Part shown: piece after piece, positions 35,300 through 48,795 of the stretch | Numbering within the stretch: the first letter of the stretch is position 1 | Layout of the letters: each line of letters opens with the position of its first letter | NCBI RefSeq assembly: GCF_001653235.2 | Contig: NC_035790.1 | Span: forward strand, 4,836,001-4,900,000 | DNA: 64,000 nt | DNA from: Pochonia chlamydosporia 170 | Taxonomy: Eukaryota > Ascomycota > Sordariomycetes > Hypocreales > Clavicipitaceae | Reading direction: 5' to 3' | The notes under the pieces: generated by a model | Seen by the model: the letters and a program-made list of their open reading frames with translations, nothing else | Database searches by the model: none | What the model was told of the DNA's origin: nothing | Made by a program: the position numbers and the translations under genes

Positions 35300-36858
35300 A
35301 TGCCGGTCACAGAGTTTGAAACAAAAGAAAAGTACCGTTATCAATGCGGCTTCAATAGTCATTTTGAGTAAGTAGCTCTTGTTTATGTGCTTGCGTCATG
35401 GCTTCGGTGGGTGTACGGAGCTGTACCAGTTCCTTGCAGCTGTGTGCGACGACCACCGCATCAGGGCGAATCCTCTATTGCTGTATATAAAACTCGGATG
35501 CTGACGACCGCTTCTACAGATCAGAGGCAGTGGGAGGGGCCTTACCCATTGGCCACAACTCTCCCCAGCAACCTCCCTTTGGCCTTTACGCCGAGAAGCT
35601 GTCCGGCACGGCTTTCACAGCTCCCAGACACGATAACAAGCAGACGTGGCTGTATCGTATCCTGCCGTCATGCGCACACCCGCCCTATCAGCCTTCCCCC
35701 GAGGGCATCGCGCCGGAGCTCGTCAAATCCGAAAGCTCCAAGATGCACTACATTCCTAATCAGCTGAGATGGGACCCCTTCAGCCACGACGAGTCCAAGG
35801 ACCATGACTTTGTTACGGGTCTTAAACTCGTTGCTGGTGCTGGTGACCCTACGCAGAAACAGGGTCTCGGCATGTACGTGTACGCCGCGGGCAAGGACAT
35901 GGACGAAAAGTCTGCTTTTTACTCCGCCGACGGCGATCTTTTGATTGTTCCGCAAGAAGGCGACCTCGATATCCGGACCGAGTTTGGATGGTTGCTCGTG
36001 AGACAGATGGAAATTGCCGTCATTCCCCGTGGCGTCAAGTACAACGTTCGTCTTGCCTCGGGTCCAGCTCGCGGCTATGCTTTGGAGCTATACCAGGGAC
36101 ATTTCACCTTGCCTGAACTTGGTCCGATCGGCTCCAATGGCCTCGCCAACGCCAGAGACTTCCTGGCCCCCGTTGCCAACTTCACCCAAGACTTTGGCGC
36201 GACTGCCCACGAAGGTCCCAACCAGTACCTAGTGACCGTCAAGTTCAACAACACGCTATTCCAGACGACGCAGGCACACACGCCCTTTGACGTCGTAGCC
36301 TGGCAGGGCAACTACTACCCGTACAAATACGACCTCGGCCGCTTCAACACCATTGGCACCATCTCCTTCGACCACCCCGACCCATCCATCTTTACGGTTC
36401 TCTCCGCGCTATCCCCCGTTCCTGGAACCGCCATCGCCGACTTCGTCATCTTCCCACCGCGCTGGCTCGTCGGTGAGGACACCTTCCGCCCTCCCTGGTA
36501 CCACCGGAACACGATGAGCGAGTTCATGGGCCTCATCCGCGGCGGATACGACGCCAAGCGCGGAGGCGCCGGTGGCTTTGTCCCCGGCGGCGCGTCACTG
36601 CATAATGTCATGAGTGGCCATGGCCCGGATGCGGAGAGCCACGAGGGCGCTCGTGCTGCCAAGCTGGAGCCCGTCAAGGTCGGAGCTGGTAGTTGTGCGT
36701 TTATGTTCGAGAGCTGCCTCATGGTTGGTGTGACGGAGTGGGGGTTGCGGACGTGCAAGAAGGTCCAGGAGGGTTATAGCGAGGAGAGCTGGGGTGGTGT
36801 TGTGACGCATTTCAAGTTGCCGGAGGGGGCGGCCATGAAGAGCCACCTGGCGAATTGA
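35300..36858 (+). CDS. hmgA: Homogentisate 1,2-dioxygenase
   Basis: Non-heme Fe(II) enzyme that opens the homogentisate ring to maleylacetoacetate in cytosolic phenylalanine/tyrosine catabolism. Loss usually causes pyomelanin accumulation. Two exons, 35300-35367 and 35520-36858, give 468 aa, near the family's usual length. The start [19 protein letters not shown] is typical. Iron ligands read from alignment with the human enzyme are His351 and Glu357 in [12 protein letters not shown] and His390 in MSGHGPD; the catalytic His is likely His308 in [10 protein letters not shown]. Other marks are [29 protein letters not shown] and [15 protein letters not shown]. The genes for the next pathway steps (maleylacetoacetate isomerase, fumarylacetoacetase), clustered with hmgA in Aspergillus, are not in this window. 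Confidence 0.98.
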
Positions 36859-39800
36859 GGCTGGGCCAAGATGGGACGATTTTATGAAAGAATACGTTTT
36901 GCAAAGTGAGGAAAGGAAAATATGAAAGAACGCAGTATCTTGGTGGTGGCATTTCTATAACGAATCCAGGCTATGGCTGTTATGATGCTTTGTTCGAACC
37001 ACAAGTTGTACAGAGTAGTTTAGTGAAAAACGAAATAAAGTATGGCAAAATTGGGTTTCTGGATCGTTATTGTTGCGGTGTGTGTGAGTAAACCACGAGA
37101 TGTTTGTATCTATTTGAGTTGTACTGATGGGTGGTGTACTTCTCACATATATTGCTTGACAACTGGACAAGTGTCTCGCTCAGTTTACTCGCGATTTGCT
37201 TGGCAAATTATCTTTATGGCACCTTTGCTTAGTTAGATTCCGTGGAGACGACTGAGATAAAGCCATGATAACACTATGTTCTATGGTGTCGAAATCTGGA
37301 GCTTGGTTCTACATTGTCGGACAAGGTAGCCACGGAAAATGTTGGCATAAATGATTTCAATCTCCTAATTCATTCCGCGTCTTTACCAAGTCTTATCCTC
37401 CCGTACATTGCCTTTATGTGTGATGGACGATTCATTTCTTCGCCCGCCCTGGGTAGTGGAACAGTAATCCCAATACAGGAAATGCACCTTCACCCACTAA
37501 TAACCATTATCCCCATAATCGCCAGGCATTACCCTTCGGAGATATTTGGCATAATTACTTATCGCATCAGAAGGTTACTTGCGGGTAGTTCTTCTTTTCC
37601 TTCTACGGCCGCAGCCGAGTACAACAGCCAGGTATGTCTCACCAGTAGCCTCAATCTCGTCACCTGCAGCTGAGCCAAGAGACCTTTATTGTTACACACG
37701 GACATGATGACTATATGCATGGATCTTTTGTTATATTGGTATTTGCGTCGGCCGACGCACAATCTTGGCGATCACGACAACGGTGTGCTCTGTTTTGATC
37801 ACCGTTCAGCGAGTAACCTTGGCGGAAGACTGTTGACTTTTGACAGGTCTGAAAGGGAAGAATCTCCGATACAGATTGACATCATATTTTAGTTTTGCAG
37901 CACGGGGATATACAATGCCCATGGTAGGGTGACGTAGGGGAGAGGCTGATTGCATGGGCTGTTGAACATGTACACATGTGAACCTGTTGCATCAGCAGCC
38001 TCGACTGTGGAATCATATCCTGGATAATAAGACTTGATGCGGCGCAGTCAAATGCTACGAGATTCCAAGTTCGAACCACCTATATTTCAAAACTATGGCC
38101 ATGCCTTGCTGTCCCAAAAGTTTCATGTAGAAGAACATTTAAGCTCAAGCGTTGTGCGGTTAATTTGAACCCCGTGGTCGCTGCCGTCTGTCCAACATAT
38201 TGCTTCCTGGGAAACCACGCGACAGCGCACCGACGCTAATGAATTAAACTTTGTTGTCAAAATCTGGGGTAGCGGAAAATATGAGGTGATGATTACCAAA
38301 TGCCAATCTCCCAGCCTCGGCTGTCTTGGGAGCCATGTTCGTTTGTTGTGTGGCACAGTCGTCGCGCCGATGCATCATTCTGATAATGGCATGATATGAA
38401 CACGCCCAATGGCTGGATCATGTTGGCAGATTTGGCCAACGCTGGGAAGCCTGTGGAGCTGCCTCTTCTGCAAAGTCGTCTTGTGATAACCTCAGATTGC
38501 AAAGGATTGGTAGACTTGGCACCGTGCCGGATGCGGCCCTTGGCCCATACTCGCAAAAGTTCCACCGCTGCCTGGGGAGGTGAAGGATGTCAATCAATTC
38601 TCTGTCTACTTGTTGGTTGATGAAGTTGACAAATAGCTGGTAATTGTTGGTCTGTAAGATCATTACCACGAGGCCTCATGTGTTGGGTGTTTGCTGTTTA
38701 TGACACATGGAAGCTTGGCGGAAGCAAGCTATCGAGTTTATTGCTTTGTTTGAAGGAGTTATTCGTTGGTGCATCTCGAAGTCGGCAAGTTTCTCACAAA
38801 AGAGTGACACGACATTTGCGAAACAGGTACCGGGGCACGAGTGCAAGACAGCCCTCGGTGTTGATACATTGTTTCCTCTGCCAGAGCGTCTGATTGTAAG
38901 AGCGACGTAGCTGATAACGCGACAGGGTTCGTCATCTTATCCGGCTCACCCTGCTTGGCCCCCATGTTGGAGTGGAGGTGCGAAGTGGCCTCGCAGATCT
39001 GTTGGTGAGATCAACCAGACATGAACAAACCCAAGCAAGTAAAGCCGAAGAGGTCTCTGCTGAAGGACGGGGAAATGGTTTGGTGGCTGGAGTCGCGGCC
39101 ACGGTGGAACAGGGACGGGCCAGGGTGAGCACAAGGAGCTTATTTTTCACCTTAAGCCACGAGGGTGTCTACCTGCCCGTTTGGGTATCTGACGGGATTG
39201 ATGATGGTCGATGGACCAAGTGCTCCATGATGTTCGATGGCTTGGCTTGCCAAGAGCTTTGTCTCCTTCTGCTGTCGGTTGATCAATCCTGGTATCGATG
39301 AGATTGTGGCCAGTTGCAGCCCAGTCAATGCACGAACCTTGACCATTTGGTATCACCGCCACCACATTCGAGAGGACGCCAGAACAAAAGGATCCATGTC
39401 CTGATCGTGGTGGGCGGGAAGTAGGTTGACTTTAGCCGGCTGGTGGATGGAATTTTGCGCCAATCTTGCTCGGTAGTTGCGGTCTGGTGAGTCCTGTACT
39501 CTGTGTGTGCCCAAGCTAATGTGAAGGTTAAACGAACCTCACCAGACTTGACTGGACCTTCCCAAGTCGCAACAAAACAATGTGCAGCAGCATTTGTTAC
39601 CGATGTTCTCCCGCAGCAACATCGACCTCAGGAGTCGAGACTGAAATCATTGTTCCCATCTCCTCGGTCACCTCTGGTCTGTTACACCTGTAGAAATGCA
39701 ACACTACTCTGTTGAACCCCCTCACGCGGTGAAAAGCATCAACCAACATTGAATCCATGCCCCCTTGATAATAGTGGCCAAGAGCCAAGATCTTGGCTCA

Positions 39801-41407
39801 GCCACGCATCAGCCTTGCCAATTGGAACGACGAGTCTGGACCCTTCCTTGACCATCCTGCCTCTGCTCTCACAACATGACACAATCTCAGCAAGCTCAGA
39901 CGGTGACATACAATGACATTTGCTGTAGGTATCGCTTGTGCAGCCGCCACCCGTCCATCCCATCGCCATGCATTGCCTCAGGTCTTACAACAAACTTACG
40001 AAGTACATCTGGTGGCTTCTCTTCAAACACCCTAGAAGCGTCAGGTAGACAAAAGATCCCTCAGAGGAAGAAACATACATGGCAGCTTCGTCTTGGCACA
40101 TGGCCTGGGGACTCCAGAGATCGTCCAGTACTACTGTACAGCACAGTCCTCGACGGGGTGTCCCAAAATAGATTGCTCGTCCGACACCAAGGAAGACCCG
40201 TCGGTTTGCGCAAATTATTCTGAAAGACACCGCGAAGAGCGCCACTTACTTGTAGTACACACATGTGTCGTGGTGAGTCGGCATGAAACTGGTCTTGTGA
40301 GGCAATAAGATGGGGCATACCATGTTGACGCTCTATCAAAACAGGTTGCATGGGGAAGAGAGGGTATGTAGAGGGAGCATGGAGTAGACCTTCTTTTCCT
40401 GTTCTTCTTATTCTTCTCCCGTTGAGGAACTCACTGATGCCAATGCTTTGCATTGTGTACCTCGCTTTGGCATGTCGGTCGAGAGATGCAGTTGCATCCT
40501 ACCAAGAACACCTTCGTTTCCGGCTCGTCATGGATCTCAGCCAACCAACAGCTTGATAATAGGACGCTCCGTTACTGTCTTACGTTGTTGACATGCAGTA
40601 GAGTACTGTACGCCAATCTAAGACAGTTTAACCGCAAGGATTTCCACTCCCAATACAAGGAAGTACAACATGCGGTACAGCAACTCCCGTGCAACCTCGG
40701 TTTCTTGGCGGCCAAAAGGCCGTCTCTGCACCTTCCGAGTTTGACCTTCACCTTTTTCAATAGTTTGCAGTTTCGTCGTCCGAGTGGACGCGAATATTCT
40801 TCGACCAACCCCCCGCCAAGTCATGTCGCTTGAGGTTTATCTCTTCTTGACCAACCATCATGACGCAGTCGGCCGTCCGTGCAGATGCCCCAACGTTCCG
40901 AGCTTGGAGCTCACAAGCTACCCCGACGAAGGGGGCGGAAAGACGGAACAATGACATGTTGTCAGGTGTCATGACTTATGAAAAGCTGAAGACCGGACCG
41001 GGGGATAGAGATCTGGGGGTGGATACAGACATCCTCCACGTCAATTTAACCTTTTGGCTATCTTGCTTATCCCCTGTCAGCCACACGATCGAAGCTTTGG
41101 CCAAAGATGCTCGCCAAAGCTAGTAGTTGTCTGAGCTATCCTAGGAACCCAAAAAGCTTGGCTCGGGGGACGCTATGTACCTTCCGAATGTCAGTCGCTC
41201 AGGGTTATGACAATTGGATGCCAAGTAATGCGGCCGACATGGCGAGTGGGTGAATTGCATTTGGACCCCTCAGATTTTCAGATATGAAAGGAGAAACCCT
41301 CGCTGCTCATTTATCGCATGGATTTCTCCGTCTCATCTCCATTCATGAACCCGTTGTTCAACCAGACAAAGTTGCTCTAGTTGATTCACGTTGTTCCACT
41401 ATTAGCC
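36859..41407. other. 4.5-kb gene-poor region upstream of the OPT transporter
   Basis: Contains the hmgA 3' UTR and the OPT promoter. All frames are short and overlap on both strands without family motifs. No transposon, tRNA or long repeat was recognised. A GTTCGAACC string near 38071 lacks the rest of a tRNA. Confidence 0.5.
37034..37039 (+). terminator. Candidate polyadenylation signal of hmgA
   Basis: AATAAA about 175 nt after the hmgA stop codon, followed by GT-rich sequence. Plausible only. Confidence 0.4.
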
Positions 41408-44400
41408 ATGGAAAAGTCAGAGCCAAAGGAGAAGCCGTCTCAGGTGCTGGAGAAGGCGGAGGCCTTTGACGCGGTGCACCCAACGGTATGTGACCATCAA
41501 CTACAGGCTTTGCGAACATGGTTCTTTCGGAAGAATACTGATAAGTGTCTAGATATCGGAGGACGAAATTGGGGGCCTTCGCACAATTGAAGGGTGGGCT
41601 TGCTCTTATGGATTTTGTCCCAATATTACTGTTTCGTTGACAAAGAGTATTTTAGACATCTCAATGCCACCGAAGATGACATCCTCGAGGCGAAGGAGGT
41701 GGCCGCCTCCATGAGCTTGGAAAGTGTCCGGAAGGTCAGTAACTTTACCTGCAAGGCAAACATGATAGATTAGGCTAACACTGTACAAAGCTGATGAAAA
41801 ATGTGCTGGCTATGCATGATGGGGACCCAAACTTCCCTCACGTTACCTTGCAGAAGATTAAAGAGTTTATGGGTTCGTACACGGAAAATCTTTAGCCCCC
41901 AGTTCGCAGAGCGTTGACAAGCACCACGTTTAGAGAACGAAGATGTCATGGTCAACCCCGAAAAGCACGAGAGCCTGGTCCAAGAGATGAAGCTTGAAGC
42001 CGCCCTCATCACTAACAACAGTCCCTATGCTGAAGTCCGCGCTGTCACAGACAATCACGACGACCCAACCATACCTGTCTCTACGATCCGCGCCTGGACA
42101 ATTGGCATCGTCTTTTCATGCTTCCTAGCCTTTGTCAACCAGCTCTTCTCCATCCGTCAACCTCCAATCCGATTTGACACCAACATGGCCCAGTTGCTCG
42201 CCTATCCGGTGGGCAAAGCGTGGGAGAAGTGGATGCCCAAAAAGGATATCCGCATCCCGTTCACAAGCCATGTGGTCAATCTGAACCCAGGACGATTCAA
42301 CAGGAAGGAGCACATGCTCATCGCCATTATGGCAAACATCTCCCGAAGTCTGCCGTACACGCAGTACATCATCTGGACGCAGGTTCTCCCTCAGTATTTC
42401 AACCAGGCGTACGCCCGCAATTATGCCTACATTTTCCTCAATGGTTTTGCGACCAACTTTATTGGTTACGGCTTAGCTGGTCTGACGAGAAAGTTCATCG
42501 TATATCCGTCGTACTGCGTCTGGCCTAGGTCTCTCGTCACCATTGCCCTCAACACTGCGCTGCACAACGAGGAAAACCACGCAGTTTTGGGACCTTTCGG
42601 CAAGATGTGGAGCATGTCCAGATATAGATTCTTCATGATTTCTTTCGGCGCCATGTTTGTCTACTTTTGGTTCCCCAACTACATCTTCCAGGTCCTCTCG
42701 TACTTTTCGTGGATGACATGGATTGCGCCTAATAATCTCCACTTGAACATCTTAACGGGCATGCAAAACGGCCTTGGTGTAAGTTTTGATATACATTTGA
42801 TGACACGATTATTATCCCCTGATTTTTTTCATGATGGACTGACCCGCGTAGCTTTTCAACCCTCTCCCGACTTTTGATTGGAATGTTATCAACTTCAGAG
42901 ATGTTGACCCTCTCGTACGTACTTCCCACCCTCCTCGTGATCTAGAAACATGCTATTTGGAGACAAACTCTTTTTCTAACGCACCGCCAAAGATGGTCCC
43001 GTCCTTCTCAACATTCAACTTTGCGGCTGGCATGTTCATCTCAGGCCTCTTCGTCCTTGGCCTCTGGTACAGCAACGGCTGGAACACAGGCTACCTCCCC
43101 ATCAACAGCAACCGTATCTTTGACCACTTTGGAGATCTGTACAATGTCTCGAACGCCCTCGACAGCCGTGGCATGTTTGACCTTGAGAAGTACAGCAAAT
43201 ACTCTGCTCCATACATGAGCGCCGCCAACAGTTTGGTGTACGGGTTCTTCTTTGCCGTCTACGCCTCGGTGGTAACGCACGTCGTTCTTTACCATAGATA
43301 TGAGCTCAAGATGGGCTTCAAGAATCTCGTGAAGGGCATGCGCTGGAAGCGTAAGAAGACCGAGGACGAGGGCGAGGGCGAGCAGCAGCAGCAGCAGACT
43401 GAGCAAACGGGTGAGGGTGAATACATGGATGTTCATAACCGTCTCATGGCGGCTTATCCTGAAGGTAATTTTCACTCCCCACTGGTTGCAACTCTCATCA
43501 CCAGACTCGTTTCGTTCGACCTCATCTCTAACTACTTTTAGTCTCTGAATGGTGGTACTTTGGCGTCCTCGTCATTTCCATCGTCTTTGGTGTCCTGGGT
43601 ATCGCCCTCTGGCCGACATACACCTCACCGGCCGTCGTCTTGTATGGTATTTGGCTGTGCCTCATGTTTGTCGTCCCCATTGGCATCGTTGCTGCCATGA
43701 CAGGTATCGAAGTCACGCTGAACGTGCTCGCCGAGTTTATCGGTGGCATGATTGTCGAGGGAAACGCCTTGGCCATGAATTTCTTCAAGTCATACGGGTA
43801 ATACACACAGGCCACTGACGGTCCAAAAAATCGCGACAGAAGCTAAATTTCCCCTAGATACGTTACTTGTGCCCACGCTATTTCATTCGCGAATGACTTG
43901 AAACTCGCCCACTACGTCAAGGTATATATACACACATTTGTTCACTTTTGCGCTGCGATCACATAAACTCACACTTTTATAGATTCCACCACGCGTCACT
44001 TTTGCCGGACAGCTGGTTGCCACGCTCATCTCAACGCTTATTTGCACCGGCATGATCAAATTCCAGGTTCGTCCCCCTACTCATTCTTACTTCCTTTTCT
44101 CGCCTGGTATACTAACGTACATCAGATGGGAATAGCGGGTGTCTGTACCACGAACGCCCCCATGCGCTTCAAGTGTCCCAGCGAAAACACCTTCTTCACC
44201 GCCGCCGTTCTCTGGGGTACCATCGGCCCAATCAAGGTGTTTGGCAAAGACGGCCAATACAAGTGGCTGCTCCTCGGATTCCCCCTGGGCATCGCTGCGG
44301 TTCTCGTCTTCTTTGGGCTCAAGAAAATGTTCCCGAACAGCCAGGGACTGAGACAGGTTCACGTTGTTGCCGCTATTGCTGGTGGTTTGGCATGGGCTCC

Positions 44401-44814
44401 TTACAGTAAGTCGTCACTCCATGATATCTTGAACGGGAATAACTAACAAGAGTAGGCTTCTCATACGCCTGGCCTTCCGTGCCGATTGCCTGGCTCTCGT
44501 GGATCTATATCCGCGGTCGATATCTCGACTTCTGGTCCAAGGTACGTGGTCAATTCCCCTTAACGTGAACACACGAGTGCACATCTAACAAGTCCAAGTA
44601 CAACTTTGTCCTGTCGGCCGCATGGGCCGCTGGTATCGCCATATCAGCCATCATCATGCTCTTCTCCGTGCAATGGGCCGGCATCGAGATTGATTGGTGG
44701 GGGAACACGCAGCCCAATGTCGGATGCGAGGGCATGCCATGTAAGCTCTACACGCTGCGTAAAGGAGAAAGGTTCTACCCCTGGTGGGATCCTAGCAAGG
44801 TTCCTGCTCCGTAG
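41408..44814 (+). CDS. OPT-family oligopeptide transporter
   Basis: Proton-coupled plasma-membrane importer of small peptides (OPT family, yeast Opt1/fission yeast Isp4 branch), 881 aa. Thirteen exons: 41408-41485, 41553-41593, 41656-41734, 41791-41872, 41934-42778, 42852-42914, 42993-43464, 43542-43797, 43858-43921, 43983-44066, 44126-44405, 44456-44541 and 44599-44814. The hydrophilic N-terminus ends with the OPT signature NNSPYAEVRAVTDNHDDP, followed by TM1 (GIVFSCFLAFVNQLFSIRQPP). Further marks are NPGRFNRKEHMLI, WTWIAPN-type MTWIAPNNLHLN, LGLWYSNGWNTGYLPINSN, a cytosolic loop with a Gln run (residues encoded near 43382), GYVTCAHAISFANDLKLAHY and the C-terminal WDPSKVPAP. Fungal OPTs import tetra/pentapeptides or glutathione; the substrate here is unknown. 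Many introns are unusual for this window but common in fungal OPT genes. Confidence 0.95.
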
Positions 44815-45092
44815 GGGACTCTACTAGCAAATGGTATATTATGAACTGTAGTTGGAAGGGGGGTATATCAGAAAGCAAAGAATGGCAACGTACATGCCGA
44901 GGCCATGAAAACGACAAGTTGTCTGTAATCCAAAGCTAGGTATACACGAGTAGCTCTGAATTATGATGCTGTATTCTCAACACTGAATTATGATGCCATC
45001 TCAACACCGTCTACCGTTCTATCAGTCGCATTGGAAAATAGTCATGACTTCCATACGCCAATCCACGCACAATTTTCAACCCTTCACCTCGC

Positions 45093-46889
45093 TCATTCTT
45101 CCTTCTCGGCCTCCTGATCCGCATCCGCATCTACATCCTCATCCTCATCAACACTCCAATCCCTCCATCCCTCGCCCCTAATCCAACTAACTCCCTTCCT
45201 CCACTCCCTCTCCCGAATGGCCCTCGCATCCCTCTCATAAACCACACCCGTCACCATCAACGCCAACACAAACACCCACACATCACCGCCCTTCATCGCC
45301 CTCCACCACCTCCTCTTGACACCAACCTTCCACAAACTATCCACACTCGCCCGCGCACTATACAAAAAGATGCCCCGTCCGTGCCGCCGCTCAATCCACG
45401 CCCACAGCCCCGCGAAGAAGCCACCCAGGAAGAAGCGCTGCGTGGCGAGCACCCTCTTCGGCAGATACGTCTGGAAGAAGCAGATGGATGCCCAGGCGGT
45501 GGAGATGGCGCCCGTAGCAAACGTGGACATGCGGAAGGCGCGCGAAAAGATCTTGTGGATGGTCGTCACGGGGAAGTTGTACAGGGCTTTGAAGCGCGGG
45601 ATGATAGTTAGCGCGGAGTAGATGATGAGGAAGAAGCGGGCGATGGGGGGGAACGAGTTCAGCCAGAAGGTGAGGTAGGTTCGTGTGCAGGACGGGTCGG
45701 ACGGGTGGAGGGTCGCGCAGGAGAGGGACGTGATGAGCGGGTGGGCTTGCGATGTGAGTGGTGATATGGCCTTGACGGAGGCAGGCAGGACTTCTTTGTT
45801 GGGGAACATGGTGGGCGAGATGTACGCCGGCCAGTTGAGCTTGGCCATCTGGGATAGACTCTCGACGACGTCTGTGGTAGACGGCCATGTGAGATGGGCG
45901 GGCCATCCGTCCGGCCGGGCGTGAAGGTAGCCGTCTGAATTTTTGAAGATGAAGCTCCCGTACGCCTACATTATTAGCACCCAACAAAATCAGTGGGACA
46001 TGTAAAAAAACTCACAGCAGGAAAGCAATCACGATCAAAAACAACAGCATGCAACAGCTGTCCAAACGCCAACGGCTGCAACATCCAGCTCCCAAACCAC
46101 CACGGCCGCTCGCGCTTCTTGCCCCCCCTCACACCCCATATGAGCCCTTCGGCCTCGCACACATTCCACCCAAACTCGAGCGCCCGGAACAGCGCGTAAA
46201 TGGCAATAGAAACACGCAGCTGTTGCGAGGGGTACACGCCCAGCGCGACACCAGCAAGCGAGGCCCCTATGGCAGGGGCATAAGGCGACGTCAGCGCCGC
46301 TGCGGTGCGGGGATTGCGTCGCCGGAACGGCTCGACCGTCGGGTCCATGAGGTGTGCTCGCAGTCGGGACAGGAAGCGGAAGAGGAATCTGTAGAGCAGG
46401 AGGATGGACGATAGGGACACGGAGAGTCGTAGGGCGGGGGATTTGTGCAGCGGCTGTTTGGGCGCATTGTCACTTGCTCTGTTTACGTTAGTCTCTGCAC
46501 AAGGACCTAGGTAATTACAGTTCTCCCAGAGGGTAACATCAGAAAGCAGAAGGGAGGAAGAGAAAAAGGAAAAAAACGCACGTCTTGTCCATCCTTCGAG
46601 AGATGGCCTCCCAGCCCTTCATGCCCACCATCGTCGCGACAAACACCCGCAGCGCATGCCGCACTGCCTTGGCGTTGTAGTCGTCGCCCCCTTTCTTCTG
46701 CGGCTGCAGCGCCTTGTCGACGGACGCGGGGGTCGGGGCCGCTCGACGCAAAGCCTTGGACCGCGAGAGGATGTACTTGTGCAGAGTGGCATATTCGCGG
46801 GCGGAAATGGTGTAGCGGAGAGTGTTGCGGAGGATGGGGTCGACGGGGGGAGATGGCGCGCCTTTGCCCGCGGCGGGGGGTGATGACAT
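45093..46889 (-). CDS. TMEM135-like integral membrane protein
   Basis: 547 aa from three exons: 46889-46582, 46478-46016 and 45965-45093. The first part (ILRNTLRYTISAREYATLHK) precedes several hydrophobic segments, including SVSLSSILLLYRFLFRFLS, PAIGASLAGVALGVYPSQQ and SWMLQPLAFGQLLHAVVF. The second half has the TMEM135-type arrangement CATLHPSDPSCTRTYL, IIPRFKALYNFPVTTIHKIF, FLGGFFAGLWAWIERRHGRG and LYSARASVDSLWKVGVKRRW. Animal TMEM135 is linked to mitochondrial and peroxisomal dynamics and lipid export; the fungal role is not established. The C-terminal tail is acidic (DEDEDVDADADQEAEKEE). ATG 46889 is chosen because homologous sequence starts close by; an in-frame ATG at 47039 would add 50 Thr/Asn-rich residues. 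The family call is moderately confident. Confidence 0.8.
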
Positions 46890-48795
46890 TGTAGATGTTG
46901 TGTTATTCTCAGCCTTTTCGGTTTTGAACGCTGGCGATGTGTTGGTGTTGTTGTTGTGTGCCGTTGGATGGTTAGATGGCACCAGGCTAGATGGAGGTGT
47001 CGTTGGACTCGCGCAATCACAAGCCAATGTTGGTGTCAATGTCGGCTAGCAACGCCATGAGCCCAGCCGACAGCAACGAGATTACTCGAGAAGAGTCGAA
47101 AGACAAGGTATAATGCTTCTGCTCTGAGCCAGTACCACGACTGCTCTGGAAGAAAGCAGATGCGTCTTGACAGGATAAAGTAGGGAGGTAGGTTGGAATG
47201 CTCGCGTGAATCAACTCCGTCAGATCACAAGTGCGTGCAGCTCGCTTCAACCACTTCAGTCAAAGCAAAGACCTCGGCTTGGGCCATTCATGTCCAGGGC
47301 CTAATCTAATCGAGTCCAATGCCTGTGGGGCCCTCATTCACATTCAATGTCCAGTCCCAGTGTCCCAATCTCCCCGCATGTCCCACTGCACCAACAGCAG
47401 CTTGTGCTCGTCATGGCCGCCTCCATCCAATTACATTTGACGTATCGTCATTCCCTTCCCATCTCCCTGCCTCGTCCGTGAATTATGTCCCGGTCCCGGT
47501 CCCGTCTCCGGTCTGGTCGTCCCAAAACGACATATTCTCCGAGCCCGTAACGGAGAACCATCAAAGAGTTGCACAGCAAAACAGAACAACTGCAAGGATT
47601 CCCCATCATTCAGCACGTCATTGGTAAACGAGCCTAGACTTCTTCCATCCTCCGTAATTTGCATCCTCAATGCTCATGCTCTCTTGTTTATTATGCCTCA
47701 ATATATCCACCACAATCATGCACGTCAGATCAATCCACGACATGTGGTTCCATGTGTCAGCAGAATCTCTACCCACACATTACCTCGCTTGGGTCGACAG
47801 AAACATCAACACTGCACATCCCTGGACAACACGCAATATATCGAAAATCGCTTTTCTTTAATTCCTCTCAGCTAGACTACTTTCTCAGTACGGACGGAAT
47901 CAATGGGTCCCCTTCTTGGTCCCGTATCCGCCTCAATGTCAAAGCCATCATCAGTGCTATATGATATACCCCTCGAGTCCTCGCAAAACCAAATATCCAC
48001 GCTCCACCGCTGACTTTTGTGTAATCAACAACATCCATCAACCCATACACATGGCATGCCATCCCATCCGTCGTCATTCGCAATGTTTGTGGTATCATCC
48101 TCATATCCTCTAATCTTTCCACACCACCAGCCCACGTCCCAGGATACAAACAACCTCCTCGTTGCTTCCTCTTGCTCCAAGGCCACGCTACCATCCACTC
48201 ATTCCTCAAAACGTAGCCAATTCGCACCGTTCTGCCATAGACAAAGTGCTCCTCCTATCAGACATGGCGCAGAGCACACAAGTCATACTTCTGTCCCCTG
48301 CAAACTTCGCTTCTGCCCGACCTCGTGGTCACATCCCATGTACTAATCCCTTGGTTCGTATCCTAAACTAACTTCCCCAGAAGTGGCCACAATTGTTGTC
48401 CGTCACGCGCCTTCATCGGCCGACGACATCTCCCGCTCGCCGTGGCTGCTACAGATAGATGCTCTTTCTTGGATTACATCGTAATTCCTGACTTCCGTCC
48501 AGAACACCTGCGTGGTGCCTTCATTTTCTTACCAGCACCCTTCCCAACCAGCTGTAACCAACTCATAACTTTTGTCCATGATGTGGCCGCGAAAAGAAAC
48601 TAAAACACCGAAAACTGCAGACGGAAGATTCTTGCCGCCTGACTCCAGCTTCATATACGCGCAAGTAAGAATATCTCACGCAAGCATGCATCCTTAAAAC
48701 ACTTTTTTGTAGTAAATGCAAATATGCAAATGTATGCTGGCAGGCAAACCAATCGAGCAAATTCTGTTCATCGTAGACGACGTTCCGCCAAGCTT
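46890..48795. other. 1.9-kb intergenic region
   Basis: Holds the promoter of the TMEM135-like gene and the 3' UTR of the BTB gene. Frames up to about 119 codons occur on both strands but look random. No other feature recognised. Confidence 0.5.

Noticed and set aside
38060..38080. GTTCGAACC string resembling a tRNA T-loop
   Set aside because: No matching A-box, anticodon stem or acceptor stem can be built around it. The same holds for a similar string near 30471.
43382..43396. CAG repeat as a possible expansion site
   Set aside because: Only five Gln codons inside the OPT cytosolic loop; ordinary low-complexity coding sequence.
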